From: Acetobacterium sp. KB-1
GTDB lineage: Bacteria > Bacillota > Clostridia > Eubacteriales > Eubacteriaceae
Length of the DNA: 52,472 bases
Reading direction: 5' to 3'
NCBI RefSeq assembly: GCF_003260995.1
Contig: NZ_CP030040.1
Coordinates: forward strand, 3,911,367-3,963,838
Positions within the stretch are counted from its first letter, which is position 1. Every line of letters begins with the position of its first letter. The position numbers were made by a program, and so were the translations under genes. The notes under the pieces are model-generated. The model saw only the letters and a list, made by a program, of their open reading frames with translations. It did no database searches and had not been told where the DNA came from. Below, one piece after another: positions 26,437 through 34,899 of the stretch.

Positions 26437-29400
26437 ATGAACTCAAGAGAAATTCAACATTTTCCCCAAATAGCGCAAGAAAATTTTCAGACACCTGAAA
26501 ACTGGATGACCTTTCTGGAACGCTCAGCCTGGCATTATAAGTATTCGTTTTACAATCAAATGCTGATCGTGTTTCAGCGACCGGATGCCACAGCAGTGAC
26601 CTCAATTAAGGCATGGAACCATAAATTAAACCGCACCATAAACGTTGGATCAAAGCGGATTCTGGTCATTGATGATCGGGGCAAATACGATTTTACCAAC
26701 GTTTTTGATGTGAGTGATACTCATAAGCGAAACCCGGATGGCCCGGATTTTAAATTGTGGAGTCTGGAAAATGTGGATGAAGTCGAGATAATTAAACGAG
26801 CGACTGAACATTACCAGGAAACACGCTTGAAGCATACGCTGCCATACTACATTATGACAGAAATGAAAGTGCGAAATAAAGATCAGTTTGAGTATTTTAA
26901 GACTGAGATCATGGAATCAAACAGACTTTATCTCAGGAATCTGGATGTGAGTGGCTTTGCCACTCTGTATGATAACAGTGTGATTTATCAGATTTTATCC
27001 CGATGTGGCTATAACCCCAGGGATTATTTTAAGCCGGAAGATTTTGCACAAATAAAAAACATCAATAACTTTAAATCGCTGATATTTTTGGGTAATAATG
27101 TAACGAGTACCACCAAACCCTTTCTCATTGAAATGGGAAAACTGGTGCAAACCATTGAAATGGAACAACTGAAAAATCAAATAGAAGGAGAACTAAAAAA
27201 TGAACAAGAACCAGGAAACATTCAAACCTATGGAATTGACCTATCACCAGGAAGGGGAGTTTCTGACCCCGGACATCAAACCCCTGACTCCACCCAGTCA
27301 GGAAATCGGGAAGTACGGGAACTTAAGGAACCAGTATCTGAAGGAATTCAAGCCGGATCTGTTGATGGAACTGATCTTCGACGACAAGATCAACGAACAC
27401 CTGGTGGAAGTGGATCAGGCAGCCAAGCGCCGACTGGAGCTGATCATGGCGGGGATGATGAAAAATCATCCGGCCCCGGACAAGAAAACCCAGCCCCTGG
27501 AATGGGCGGGTCATATGAACAACCTTCAACACTTGGCCAACGAGATCGTTCTTTCGGAACTCATTTACAACTAAGCCTGTTTAAGCCTGAACAGGAGCCA
27601 ATAAAACCCAACCAAAAAGCGGAGAGCCAACAGCCCTCCGCTTTTTCTATGCCCCAACATGATATTGATGTCATTCTTCGCAGTGCCGGCAATAACCGGG
27701 ATAGTCAGTTACGCATTGTCGCCCAATATAAAAAGCAGCTGCCGGCTGAAGACAATGTGGCTTTCCTGCAAGCAGAATACCGCACCGGTGGCAAAGGGTT
27801 TTACATTGATGAAAAAGAAGTGGCGGTCTGGTTTGATAAAAACGGCATTCAGATCGCTAGGGGGAACACGGTACAAAGTAATTTTATGAAAACCACCCTG
27901 TCCTGGGAACAGGTTGAAAAGCGGATCGGGGAACTCTTGGAAAATGGTCTTTATATGGGCCAGGAACAGCTTGATCAGGTCGATGGCCACGAACGCAAAG
28001 AACTGGCAGATAAACTCTGGCATCTGCATCAGGATCGATCCGGGGAATTTTTTATGGAGGATGACATTTTTCGTGGGGGTCATCCGGATAGTTCAGCTCG
28101 GATTGCTGAACTTTACACTGATCCGGAAAAATTGGATGAAATTATTAACGGACTGGACGGGTTTGTCAAAAAATATAAGGTTGACCGATCCATTTTACGT
28201 TTTCACTTCCACAAGCCGGATGAGTTATTAAGCCGACTCCGTGATTTAAAGCGGGAGCGCCGGGAGTATCAGGCGAACGGGTTTGATTACCAGGAACCGG
28301 CGATGTTTATTACTGAGGATGAAGTGGATGCTGTTTTATGTAGTGGTAGCAGTGCATCCGGTGAAAAACAACCGATCATTAACTATTTCAGCGAAAACCA
28401 CTCGCATCAGGAAAAAGCAGATTTTCTTAAAGATATATATGGAACTAAAAGTCAATCCCGTGGGCTTTCCGGAGCGGATCACAGCTGGTTAGATTACAGT
28501 GCCAAAGGGATGTTGTTACGCCGGGAGGAAGCAGAAAAAAGCATCCTTTTATCCTGGCCAAAAGTGGCAAAGCGTATTGATGAACTGATGGCCCAGGGAC
28601 GTTATGTGATTGATGAAGCAAAACGGATCGAAGCCCCTGAATTAAAACCCGAAAAACCGGCAATTCCGATGGACGACATTCGTGATCTGCTAATAAACGT
28701 GACCCCGGACGACTACACCCGGCCCGTAATCTATGATTTATTATCCGAAACCAAAAATAATGATGAGTTTGGCGAAGTGATTAAAAACACTTATTTATTC
28801 AGCGAAGTCCCGGTGCTCGGGAATCTCACGGATATTTACCGGCAGCATCTTGATCAGACTGGAATTCGCTTTGAAAAGACTGCCGATCCGTCGATTGATT
28901 ATTTCTTGTCCTGGTCAGAGATTGCCGGGGAAGTCAGACAACTCATTGAAGCCGGCCAATACGTCGTGCCGGGAGCATACCAGGAAGTGGATCCGGAACC
29001 GTATGTTGAAAGCTATGGAGAAACCAAATCATTTATAACCTTTGATCGGGATCCGGAAGATGCTAAAGATCAGGAATTGATCGATGTATCCGCAGCGGAT
29101 CAGGATGAAGGGGATCACAGCGACCAAAAAAAAACGGATAGCAATACCCCTAAACCGGAAAATTATAAAATCACTGCTGATGTTTTGGGTGAAGGCTCAC
29201 CACGACAAAAGTTTAAAGCCAATGTTTTGGCAATTCAAACCCTGCAAGAGATTGAAAAAGAAAAGCGGATGGCCACGCCGGAAGAACAGGCGATTTTATC
29301 CCAATATGTGGGTTGGGGTGGATTACCCCAGGCATTCGATCCGGATAATATCCATTGGCAGCTGGAAGCCAAGGAATTAAAAGGCTTACTTACCGAGGAA

Positions 29401-32400
29401 GAATACAGTTCGGCCAAGGGATCAACACTAAATGCCCATTATACAGCGCCGGCTATTATCAAAGCCATGTATGGCGCACTGGAGCAGATGGGTTACTACA
29501 AAGGGAATATCCTGGAACCAGGGATGGGCGTGGGCCATTTCTTTGGCTTATTGCCGGACGCCATGAAGGATTCGAAGCTTTATGGCGTGGAGCTGGATGA
29601 GATTACTTGCCGGATCGCCAAAGCCCTATATCCGGAAGCGAACATATCCGTATGCGGGTTTGAAAAAACTCAGTTCTCCAATAACTTTTTTGATGTGGCC
29701 ATCGGGAATGTCCCCTTTGGTGATTATCAGGTTTATGATAAAGCTTATGACAAACACAGTTTTATGATCCATGATTATTTCTTTGCCAAGTCTCTCGATA
29801 AGGTGCGGGATGGGGGTGTGTTAGCCTTTATCACCAGTAAGGGAACCATGGATAAGAAGTCGCCCATGGTCAGGCAGTATCTGGCTGAACGGGCGGAATT
29901 AATCGGCGCCGTGCGCCTGCCGAATAATGCCTTTAAAGCGAATGCCGGCACCGAGGTAACATCGGACATCATTTTCCTGAAGAAACGGGATCGGAAGGTT
30001 TTGGCAACGGATGAATCCTGGGTACATCTGGGAATGGATGAAAATGGGATCCCCATAAATCAGTATTTCATTGATCACCCGGAAATGATTTTGGGAGAAA
30101 TGCAAATGGTGTCTGGACGGTTCGGCGATGAATCTGCCTGTCTGCCGATCCCAGGGAACGATCTGAAGCTTGAGCTGGAAAAAGCCCTGGGCAATCTGTC
30201 TTATCAGTTCCCCCAGGTGGAAATTGAAGCTGAAAGCCTTATGGAAGATGACCGGGCTACCATCCCCGCCGATCCGGATGTGGCCAATTACAGTTATACC
30301 CTGGTTGATGATGAACTTTACTACCGGGAAAATTCTGTGATGAACAGGATGGATAAACCCGCAGCCACGACGAGTCGGATTATAGGGCTGATCGGCCTCC
30401 GGGACTGTACCCGGGAACTGATTGCCCTGCAACTGGAAAATGGCAGTAATGAGGAGATTGAAAAGAAACAGGAAGAATTGCATATCTTATACGATGCTTT
30501 TGCCAAGAAACATGGCCTGATTAACGCCACCGGGAACCGCCGGGCCTTTGATGAGGATGGATCCTACTGGCTCCTATGCGCTCTGGAAGTTTTAAATGAA
30601 GACGGCACCTTTAAAGAAAAATCAGACATCTTCTATAAGCGCACCATTCGTACCAATGAGGTGGTTACAGCCGTAGACACCTCCAATGAAGCGCTGCTGG
30701 TTTCCATCAGCGAAAAAGCCAAGGTCGATCTGGACTATATGAGCAGTTTAACCGGAAAACCCCGGGAAGTTATCATTAACGATCTGGAGGGGCTGATCTT
30801 CCGGGATTTTGGCAATCTGGATCCGGAGCAGCTCCCCCAAAACTTTTTCGATGCCCCGGACATTCCCTTTGTCACCGCCGATGAATACCTGTCCGGAAAT
30901 GTCCGCCGGAAGCTGGATCATGTCCGTCAGCTGTTTGAAAACCTACCCAACGATCAGGCTCAAACCCTTTTACCAAACATCACTGCACTGGAAGCTGCCC
31001 AACCCCGGGATCTGGAAGCATCGGAAATCGAAGTACGGTTGGGAGCAACCTGGATCGATCCCAGCTATATCCAGGATTTCATGGTTGATACCTTTAAACC
31101 GGCAACCTATCTGGTTAACAGTGAATCCATCAAGATCCATTATTCCCCTTATACCGGGGTCTGGAACGTTCAGGGCAAGAACGCCGATACCTACGATAAT
31201 GTCCTGGCTAATGTCACCTATGGCACCAAACGGGCAAATGCTTACCGGATCCTGGAGGATTCCCTTAACCTGAAGGATATCCGGATTTACGACACGACGC
31301 AAAATGCTGATGGAAACGATGTGCGGATCCTCAATAAAAATGAAACCATTCTGGCCAATCAGAAGCAGGAGCTGATTAAAGAAGCGTTCCGGGACTGGGT
31401 CTTTCAGGAGCCACAGCGCCGGGAGGTTTTAACCAGGAAATATAATATCCTGTTTAATAGCATCAGGCCCCGGGAATACGAAGGAAGCCATGTCGTCCTT
31501 CATGGCATTTCGCCGGAGATCCGTTTGCGGGATTATCAGCTTAATGCCATTGCCCGGGGGCTGTACGGCGGAAATACCCTGCTTGGTCATTGTCCAGGGG
31601 CTGGCAAGACCTTTGAGATGACCGCCATTGCCATGGAAAGCAAGTACCTGGGTTTGTCCAACAAAGCCCTGTTCGTGGTTCCCAATCATTTAATCGGACA
31701 ATGGGGAGCCGAGTTTCTGGCACTCTATCCCGGGGCCAATGTCCTGGTGGCCCGGAAGAAAGATTTCGAACCGGATAACCGCAAGAAGTTCTGTTCCCGG
31801 ATCGCCACCGGTGATTATGATGCCATTATTATTGGCCACTCTCAATTTGAGAAAATCCCCCTATCCAAAGAATTTCAGGAACAGGCCCTGGACAGTCAGA
31901 TTGATGATGTGCTAATGGCCATCGATGATGCCAAACGCAATAATGAGGAACAGTTCACCATCAAACAACTGGAAAGAACCCGGAAGTCGCTGGAATTGCG
32001 TCTGAACCGGCTCAATGATGACACCCGAAAAGATGGTGTTATTACCTTTGAGGAATTGGGGATTGACCGGCTGTTTGTGGATGAGGCGCATAGCTACAAA
32101 AATCTTTTTTTGTATACTAAGATGCGAAACGTGGCCGGAATCGGGCAGAGTGAAGCGCAAAAAGCAACTGATATGTTTAATAAATGTCAGTATTTGGATC
32201 AATTAACCCAGAACAAAGGGGTGGTCTTTGCCACCGGCACACCAATTTCAAACAGCATTACCGAATTATATACGATGATGCGCTATCTCCAGTACGACAC
32301 CTTGATGGACATGGATTTAGGTCACTTTGATGCCTGGGCGTCGACCTATGCCGAAGCCATTACCGCCATTGAATTATCTCCGGAAGGAACCGGGTATCGA

Positions 32401-34014
32401 TCCAAAACCCGTCTGGCCCGGTTTTATAATCTGCCGGAGCTGATGGCCGTTTTTAAGGAGGTGGCTGACATTCAAACCCCGGATATGCTAAAACTCCCGG
32501 TACCAAAAGCTATCTATGAAGATGTGGTGATTAAACCGTCCGATCAGCAGAAGGAGATGCTTATGGAGCTGGTTGAACGAGCCGAACGGGTCCGAAATAA
32601 CCTGGTGGAACCCTATGAGGATAATATGCTGAAAATCACCAATGACGGACGCAAGCTGGCCCTGGATCAGCGACTGATTAACCCGCTGCTGCCCGATCCC
32701 GAGGAATCAAAGGTGAATAAGAGTGTCGAAAATATTGTTGCGGTCTGGCAGGACAGCATGGATCAGCGATCAGCTCAATTGGTATTTTGTGATTTATCCA
32801 CGCCCAATAAGGATGGCCGTTTCAATGTCTATCAGGAGATTAAAAATAAAGCCGTTGCTAAAGGGATCCCGGAAGATGAGATTGCCTTTATTCATGATGC
32901 CGACACCGATGTGAAGAAAACGGCACTTTTTTCAAAGGTAAGAAGCGGATCCGTGCGGGTACTGATTGGATCAACGCCTAAAATGGGCGCTGGAACTAAC
33001 GTCCAGGACAAGTTAATTGCCCTTCATCATCTGGATGTCCCGTGGAGACCAAGCGATATTGAGCAACAGGAGGGTCGCATCCTAAGACAGGGAAACGAAA
33101 ATCCGGAAGTGAAGATTTTTCGTTATATCACCGAGCAAACTTTTGACAGCTACTCGTGGCAGTTGATCGAGAATAAACAGAAATTTATCGGTCAGATCAT
33201 GACCAGCAAACTCCCAGGGAGATCCTGTGAGGATGTCGATGAGCAGGCATTATCCTATGCCGAAGTCAAAGCCCTGGCCACCGGCAATCCGCTCATTAAG
33301 GAGAAGATGGATCTGGATGTGAAGGTCACCAAGCTGAAGCTGATCAAGGCCAATTTTGTCAGCCAACGGTACCGTTTGGAGGACAATATCTTAAAAGCCT
33401 ATCCAAGAGCTATCAGTATCCAAAGCGAGCAGAAAAAAGCTTTGACTGAGGATGTGAAGCTCTATGAGTCAAAACGGTCATCCAAGGATCATTTTGAAAT
33501 GACCATCGGTAATGTTTTTCACACCGATAAGAAGGAAGCTGGTACCGCCATTCTGGAAGTGATTAAAAAGCTGAAAGACGATAAACCACGATTGATTGGC
33601 CAGTATGCCGGATTTAAAATGGCAGCCAAGTATGCCGGTTTCGATGGGGTTGATCTTTATCTAAAAAATCAGGCCACCCATACCGTCCATTTGGGTACCG
33701 ATCCCCTTGGAAATATCACCCGCATCGATCATGTCCTGGAAAGCATCCCGGATCAGATAAAAAAATGCGAAATGAATATCCAGGATACCATGGAACGGCT
33801 GGAAAACGCCAGAGATGAGGTTAAAAAGCCTTTTCCCCAGGAGCAGGAACTAAACGACTACCTGCTTCGTTTAAACGAGTTAAATACGATTCTCAGCGTC
33901 GAAAAATCCGACCATTCCCAGGGAACCCCAGACAATGATGCAAGTATGGCGGATCATCTGGAGTATATGGAAATGTGTGCCATCGACGAAGGGGAATGGG
34001 AGCCAGAGCAATAA
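26437..34014 (+). CDS. 2525-aa methylase/SNF2-helicase megaprotein with W-E-P-E-Q tail
   Basis: ATG 26437 follows AAAGGTG. Residues 1-250 resemble an ArdC-N-type domain (LERSAWHYKYSFYNQMLIVFQ). A low-complexity linker (about 255-385) overlaps a second gene in another frame. At about 1025-1100 is an N6-adenine methylase core: motif I EPGMGVGHFF and catalytic-type motif NVPFGDY in place of NPPY/F. From about 1690 a superfamily II helicase follows with Walker A CPGAGKT, DEAH box FVDEAHSYKNL, motif III ATGTPISNS and motif VI QQEGRILRQGN. Related giant proteins of conjugative elements are proposed to modify or protect transferred DNA. It ends EGEWEPEQ. No palindrome follows. Confidence 0.9.
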   Translation: MNSREIQHFPQIAQENFQTPENWMTFLERSAWHYKYSFYNQMLIVFQRPDATAVTSIKAWNHKLNRTINVGSKRILVIDDRGKYDFTNVFDVSDTHKRNPDGPDFKLWSLENVDEVEIIKRATEHYQETRLKHTLPYYIMTEMKVRNKDQFEYFKTEIMESNRLYLRNLDVSGFATLYDNSVIYQILSRCGYNPRDYFKPEDFAQIKNINNFKSLIFLGNNVTSTTKPFLIEMGKLVQTIEMEQLKNQIEGELKNEQEPGNIQTYGIDLSPGRGVSDPGHQTPDSTQSGNREVRELKEPVSEGIQAGSVDGTDLRRQDQRTPGGSGSGSQAPTGADHGGDDEKSSGPGQENPAPGMGGSYEQPSTLGQRDRSFGTHLQLSLFKPEQEPIKPNQKAESQQPSAFSMPQHDIDVILRSAGNNRDSQLRIVAQYKKQLPAEDNVAFLQAEYRTGGKGFYIDEKEVAVWFDKNGIQIARGNTVQSNFMKTTLSWEQVEKRIGELLENGLYMGQEQLDQVDGHERKELADKLWHLHQDRSGEFFMEDDIFRGGHPDSSARIAELYTDPEKLDEIINGLDGFVKKYKVDRSILRFHFHKPDELLSRLRDLKRERREYQANGFDYQEPAMFITEDEVDAVLCSGSSASGEKQPIINYFSENHSHQEKADFLKDIYGTKSQSRGLSGADHSWLDYSAKGMLLRREEAEKSILLSWPKVAKRIDELMAQGRYVIDEAKRIEAPELKPEKPAIPMDDIRDLLINVTPDDYTRPVIYDLLSETKNNDEFGEVIKNTYLFSEVPVLGNLTDIYRQHLDQTGIRFEKTADPSIDYFLSWSEIAGEVRQLIEAGQYVVPGAYQEVDPEPYVESYGETKSFITFDRDPEDAKDQELIDVSAADQDEGDHSDQKKTDSNTPKPENYKITADVLGEGSPRQKFKANVLAIQTLQEIEKEKRMATPEEQAILSQYVGWGGLPQAFDPDNIHWQLEAKELKGLLTEEEYSSAKGSTLNAHYTAPAIIKAMYGALEQMGYYKGNILEPGMGVGHFFGLLPDAMKDSKLYGVELDEITCRIAKALYPEANISVCGFEKTQFSNNFFDVAIGNVPFGDYQVYDKAYDKHSFMIHDYFFAKSLDKVRDGGVLAFITSKGTMDKKSPMVRQYLAERAELIGAVRLPNNAFKANAGTEVTSDIIFLKKRDRKVLATDESWVHLGMDENGIPINQYFIDHPEMILGEMQMVSGRFGDESACLPIPGNDLKLELEKALGNLSYQFPQVEIEAESLMEDDRATIPADPDVANYSYTLVDDELYYRENSVMNRMDKPAATTSRIIGLIGLRDCTRELIALQLENGSNEEIEKKQEELHILYDAFAKKHGLINATGNRRAFDEDGSYWLLCALEVLNEDGTFKEKSDIFYKRTIRTNEVVTAVDTSNEALLVSISEKAKVDLDYMSSLTGKPREVIINDLEGLIFRDFGNLDPEQLPQNFFDAPDIPFVTADEYLSGNVRRKLDHVRQLFENLPNDQAQTLLPNITALEAAQPRDLEASEIEVRLGATWIDPSYIQDFMVDTFKPATYLVNSESIKIHYSPYTGVWNVQGKNADTYDNVLANVTYGTKRANAYRILEDSLNLKDIRIYDTTQNADGNDVRILNKNETILANQKQELIKEAFRDWVFQEPQRREVLTRKYNILFNSIRPREYEGSHVVLHGISPEIRLRDYQLNAIARGLYGGNTLLGHCPGAGKTFEMTAIAMESKYLGLSNKALFVVPNHLIGQWGAEFLALYPGANVLVARKKDFEPDNRKKFCSRIATGDYDAIIIGHSQFEKIPLSKEFQEQALDSQIDDVLMAIDDAKRNNEEQFTIKQLERTRKSLELRLNRLNDDTRKDGVITFEELGIDRLFVDEAHSYKNLFLYTKMRNVAGIGQSEAQKATDMFNKCQYLDQLTQNKGVVFATGTPISNSITELYTMMRYLQYDTLMDMDLGHFDAWASTYAEAITAIELSPEGTGYRSKTRLARFYNLPELMAVFKEVADIQTPDMLKLPVPKAIYEDVVIKPSDQQKEMLMELVERAERVRNNLVEPYEDNMLKITNDGRKLALDQRLINPLLPDPEESKVNKSVENIVAVWQDSMDQRSAQLVFCDLSTPNKDGRFNVYQEIKNKAVAKGIPEDEIAFIHDADTDVKKTALFSKVRSGSVRVLIGSTPKMGAGTNVQDKLIALHHLDVPWRPSDIEQQEGRILRQGNENPEVKIFRYITEQTFDSYSWQLIENKQKFIGQIMTSKLPGRSCEDVDEQALSYAEVKALATGNPLIKEKMDLDVKVTKLKLIKANFVSQRYRLEDNILKAYPRAISIQSEQKKALTEDVKLYESKRSSKDHFEMTIGNVFHTDKKEAGTAILEVIKKLKDDKPRLIGQYAGFKMAAKYAGFDGVDLYLKNQATHTVHLGTDPLGNITRIDHVLESIPDQIKKCEMNIQDTMERLENARDEVKKPFPQEQELNDYLLRLNELNTILSVEKSDHSQGTPDNDASMADHLEYMEMCAIDEGEWEPEQ
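27200..27574 (+). CDS. tnpV: TnpV-like protein nested in another frame of the megagene
   Basis: ATG 27200 is 9 nt after AGAAGGAG, a strong ribosome site inside the larger gene. The 124-residue product matches the TnpV family (transposon-encoded protein) along its length: MELTYHQEGEFLTPDIK, IGKYGNLRNQYLKEFKP, LVEVDQAAKRRLELI and a C-terminal EWAGHMNNLQHLANEIVLSEL. The overlapped host frame is a Gly/Ser/Pro/Gln-rich linker of no recognisable fold, which suggests that TnpV is the selected frame and the host linker is the overprinted one. TnpV function is unknown; it is carried by clostridial mobile elements. Confidence 0.8.
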   Translation: MNKNQETFKPMELTYHQEGEFLTPDIKPLTPPSQEIGKYGNLRNQYLKEFKPDLLMELIFDDKINEHLVEVDQAAKRRLELIMAGMMKNHPAPDKKTQPLEWAGHMNNLQHLANEIVLSELIYN

Positions 34015-34060
34015 TTTGAATCAAGCAATGATCTTAATAGAAAGGAATCGAAGAAACCGG

Positions 34061-34189
34061 ATGGGAAAATCGACTAGTCAAGAAGTAGCAAAACCGTCAA
34101 CCAGCTCCTGCATGAGCAAGCTGGTTGGATCCGATAGTAGAAGTAGAATCATTGAAATTCTTTGCAAGCTGAATATTTCTTTTCAATAA
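34061..34189 (+). CDS. Possible 42-aa protein
   Basis: A short frame starting at ATG 34061 follows the megagene and encodes a Ser-rich peptide with a basic centre and C-terminal LVGSDSRSRIIEILCKLNISF. The nearest ribosome-like site (AAAGGA) is about 15 nt away, which is too far for confidence. It ends just before a terminator. Confidence 0.25.
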   Translation: MGKSTSQEVAKPSTSSCMSKLVGSDSRSRIIEILCKLNISFQ

Positions 34190-34194
34190 CAAAG

Positions 34195-34233
34195 GGGTGT
34201 GTAGTAGTCGTGTGATTGCTGCACACCCTTTTT
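34195..34233 (+). terminator. Rho-independent terminator after the conjugation module
   Basis: GGGTGTG (34195-34201) pairs with CACACCC (34222-34228) and the stem can extend inward; a T run follows. It probably ends the long operon that includes the megagene. Confidence 0.85.
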
Positions 34234-34269
34234 GTTGTGCTTAAAATTTGATTTAAGAAGGATCGGACA

Positions 34270-34611
34270 GATAAATAATGAGGGTGGGGACAACGTTAGA
34301 CCACCGAAAACAGAAGCGTGGTGTGGTAGAGCCTAAATAATAAATCTATTCGGCCTTTTAATGTGCTGCTGCATTAGAATGTCGTCATTGGGGATGAGAA
34401 CGTAAACCCAAGTAAAATAATCACGGTTCGGGGGAAACTTCGGGAGAGATTTTGGATTCGTTAAGGTGATAGTCACCTTTGTAGTTTGGACGAAGGATAA
34501 TGAGAATCCAGTGGTCATGAAAAAACCACCTATCCAGCAGACTTTTTATTAAAGACGTAGAAATGACAAGCTTTATGCTTTTTTGCATTCAGGATTTCTA
34601 CGCCCTTTTTT
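34270..34611 (+). ncRNA. Candidate structured noncoding RNA
   Basis: No convincing gene lies between 34239 and 34899. This stretch is not AT-rich noise: it shows several nested pairings, GGTGG/CCACC (34283-34287 with 34301-34305), GGATTC/GAATCC (34454-34459 with 34504-34509) enclosing a perfect AAGGTGA-TAG-TCACCTT hairpin (34463-34479), and GTGGT/ACCAC (34511-34515 with 34525-34529). It ends at a strong terminator and is bounded upstream by another. Large clostridial ncRNA families or an intron remnant are possible; I cannot identify it without a covariance search. Confidence 0.5.
34556..34611 (+). terminator. Rho-independent terminator ending the RNA candidate
   Basis: CGTAGAAAT (34556-34564) pairs with ATTTCTACG (34594-34602), with six T at 34606-34611. 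Confidence 0.85.
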
Positions 34612-34684
34612 AGTGATTGAAAAAAAAATAAAAGTGTTTTGATCGCAATCACAAACTTTTCAACATGGGTACATATGGTAAATC

Positions 34685-34701
34685 TGTTTCCTCGGGAAAC
34701 A
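34685..34701 (-). repeat. 17-bp palindromic repeat, reverse orientation
   Basis: TGTTTCCTCGGGAAACA is the reverse complement of the form found at 14.7-26.3 kb (centre TCG instead of CGA). Confidence 0.93.
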
Positions 34702-34711
34702 GAAAACAATC

Positions 34712-34812
34712 AAGGAGGTTATTGATAAGAAAAATGAATCGCTGTGTTTAGACGTGTCAAAAAGGGGTTATTAGTAAGAATAACAGCCACAAAGGAGGTA
34801 TATCAGTAAGAA
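34712..34812 (+). repeat. Three iterated ribosome-site-like repeats
   Basis: AAGGAGGTTATTGATAAGAA (34712-34731), AAAGGGGTTATTAGTAAGAA (34761-34780) and AAAGGAGGTATATCAGTAAG (from 34791) are imperfect copies. Each carries a strong Shine-Dalgarno sequence. Very short frames follow two of them (ATG 34733, five codons; GTG 34815, eleven codons). They may be leader peptides or a regulatory RNA for the gene at 34900. Confidence 0.55.
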
Positions 34813-34899
34813 AAGTGATGAAAATAATATGTTTCGACATTTGGATATAGACACGAATCGGGTTTAGGATGAAAAAAATTTTTGAGAGGTGAATTAGAA

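Noticed and set aside
13038-34014. W-E-P-E tails as simple by-product of repeated DNA
   Set aside because: Synonymous codon changes between copies and a tagged gene (megagene) without any palindrome argue that the peptide itself is maintained, though copying of the module also occurs.
34333-34518. 61-aa minus-strand gene in the RNA candidate
   Set aside because: It has no good ribosome site, no recognisable product, and the region is better explained by RNA pairing.
34270-34555. Group II intron
   Set aside because: I could not find a domain V-like hairpin or a maturase; left as an unassigned RNA candidate.
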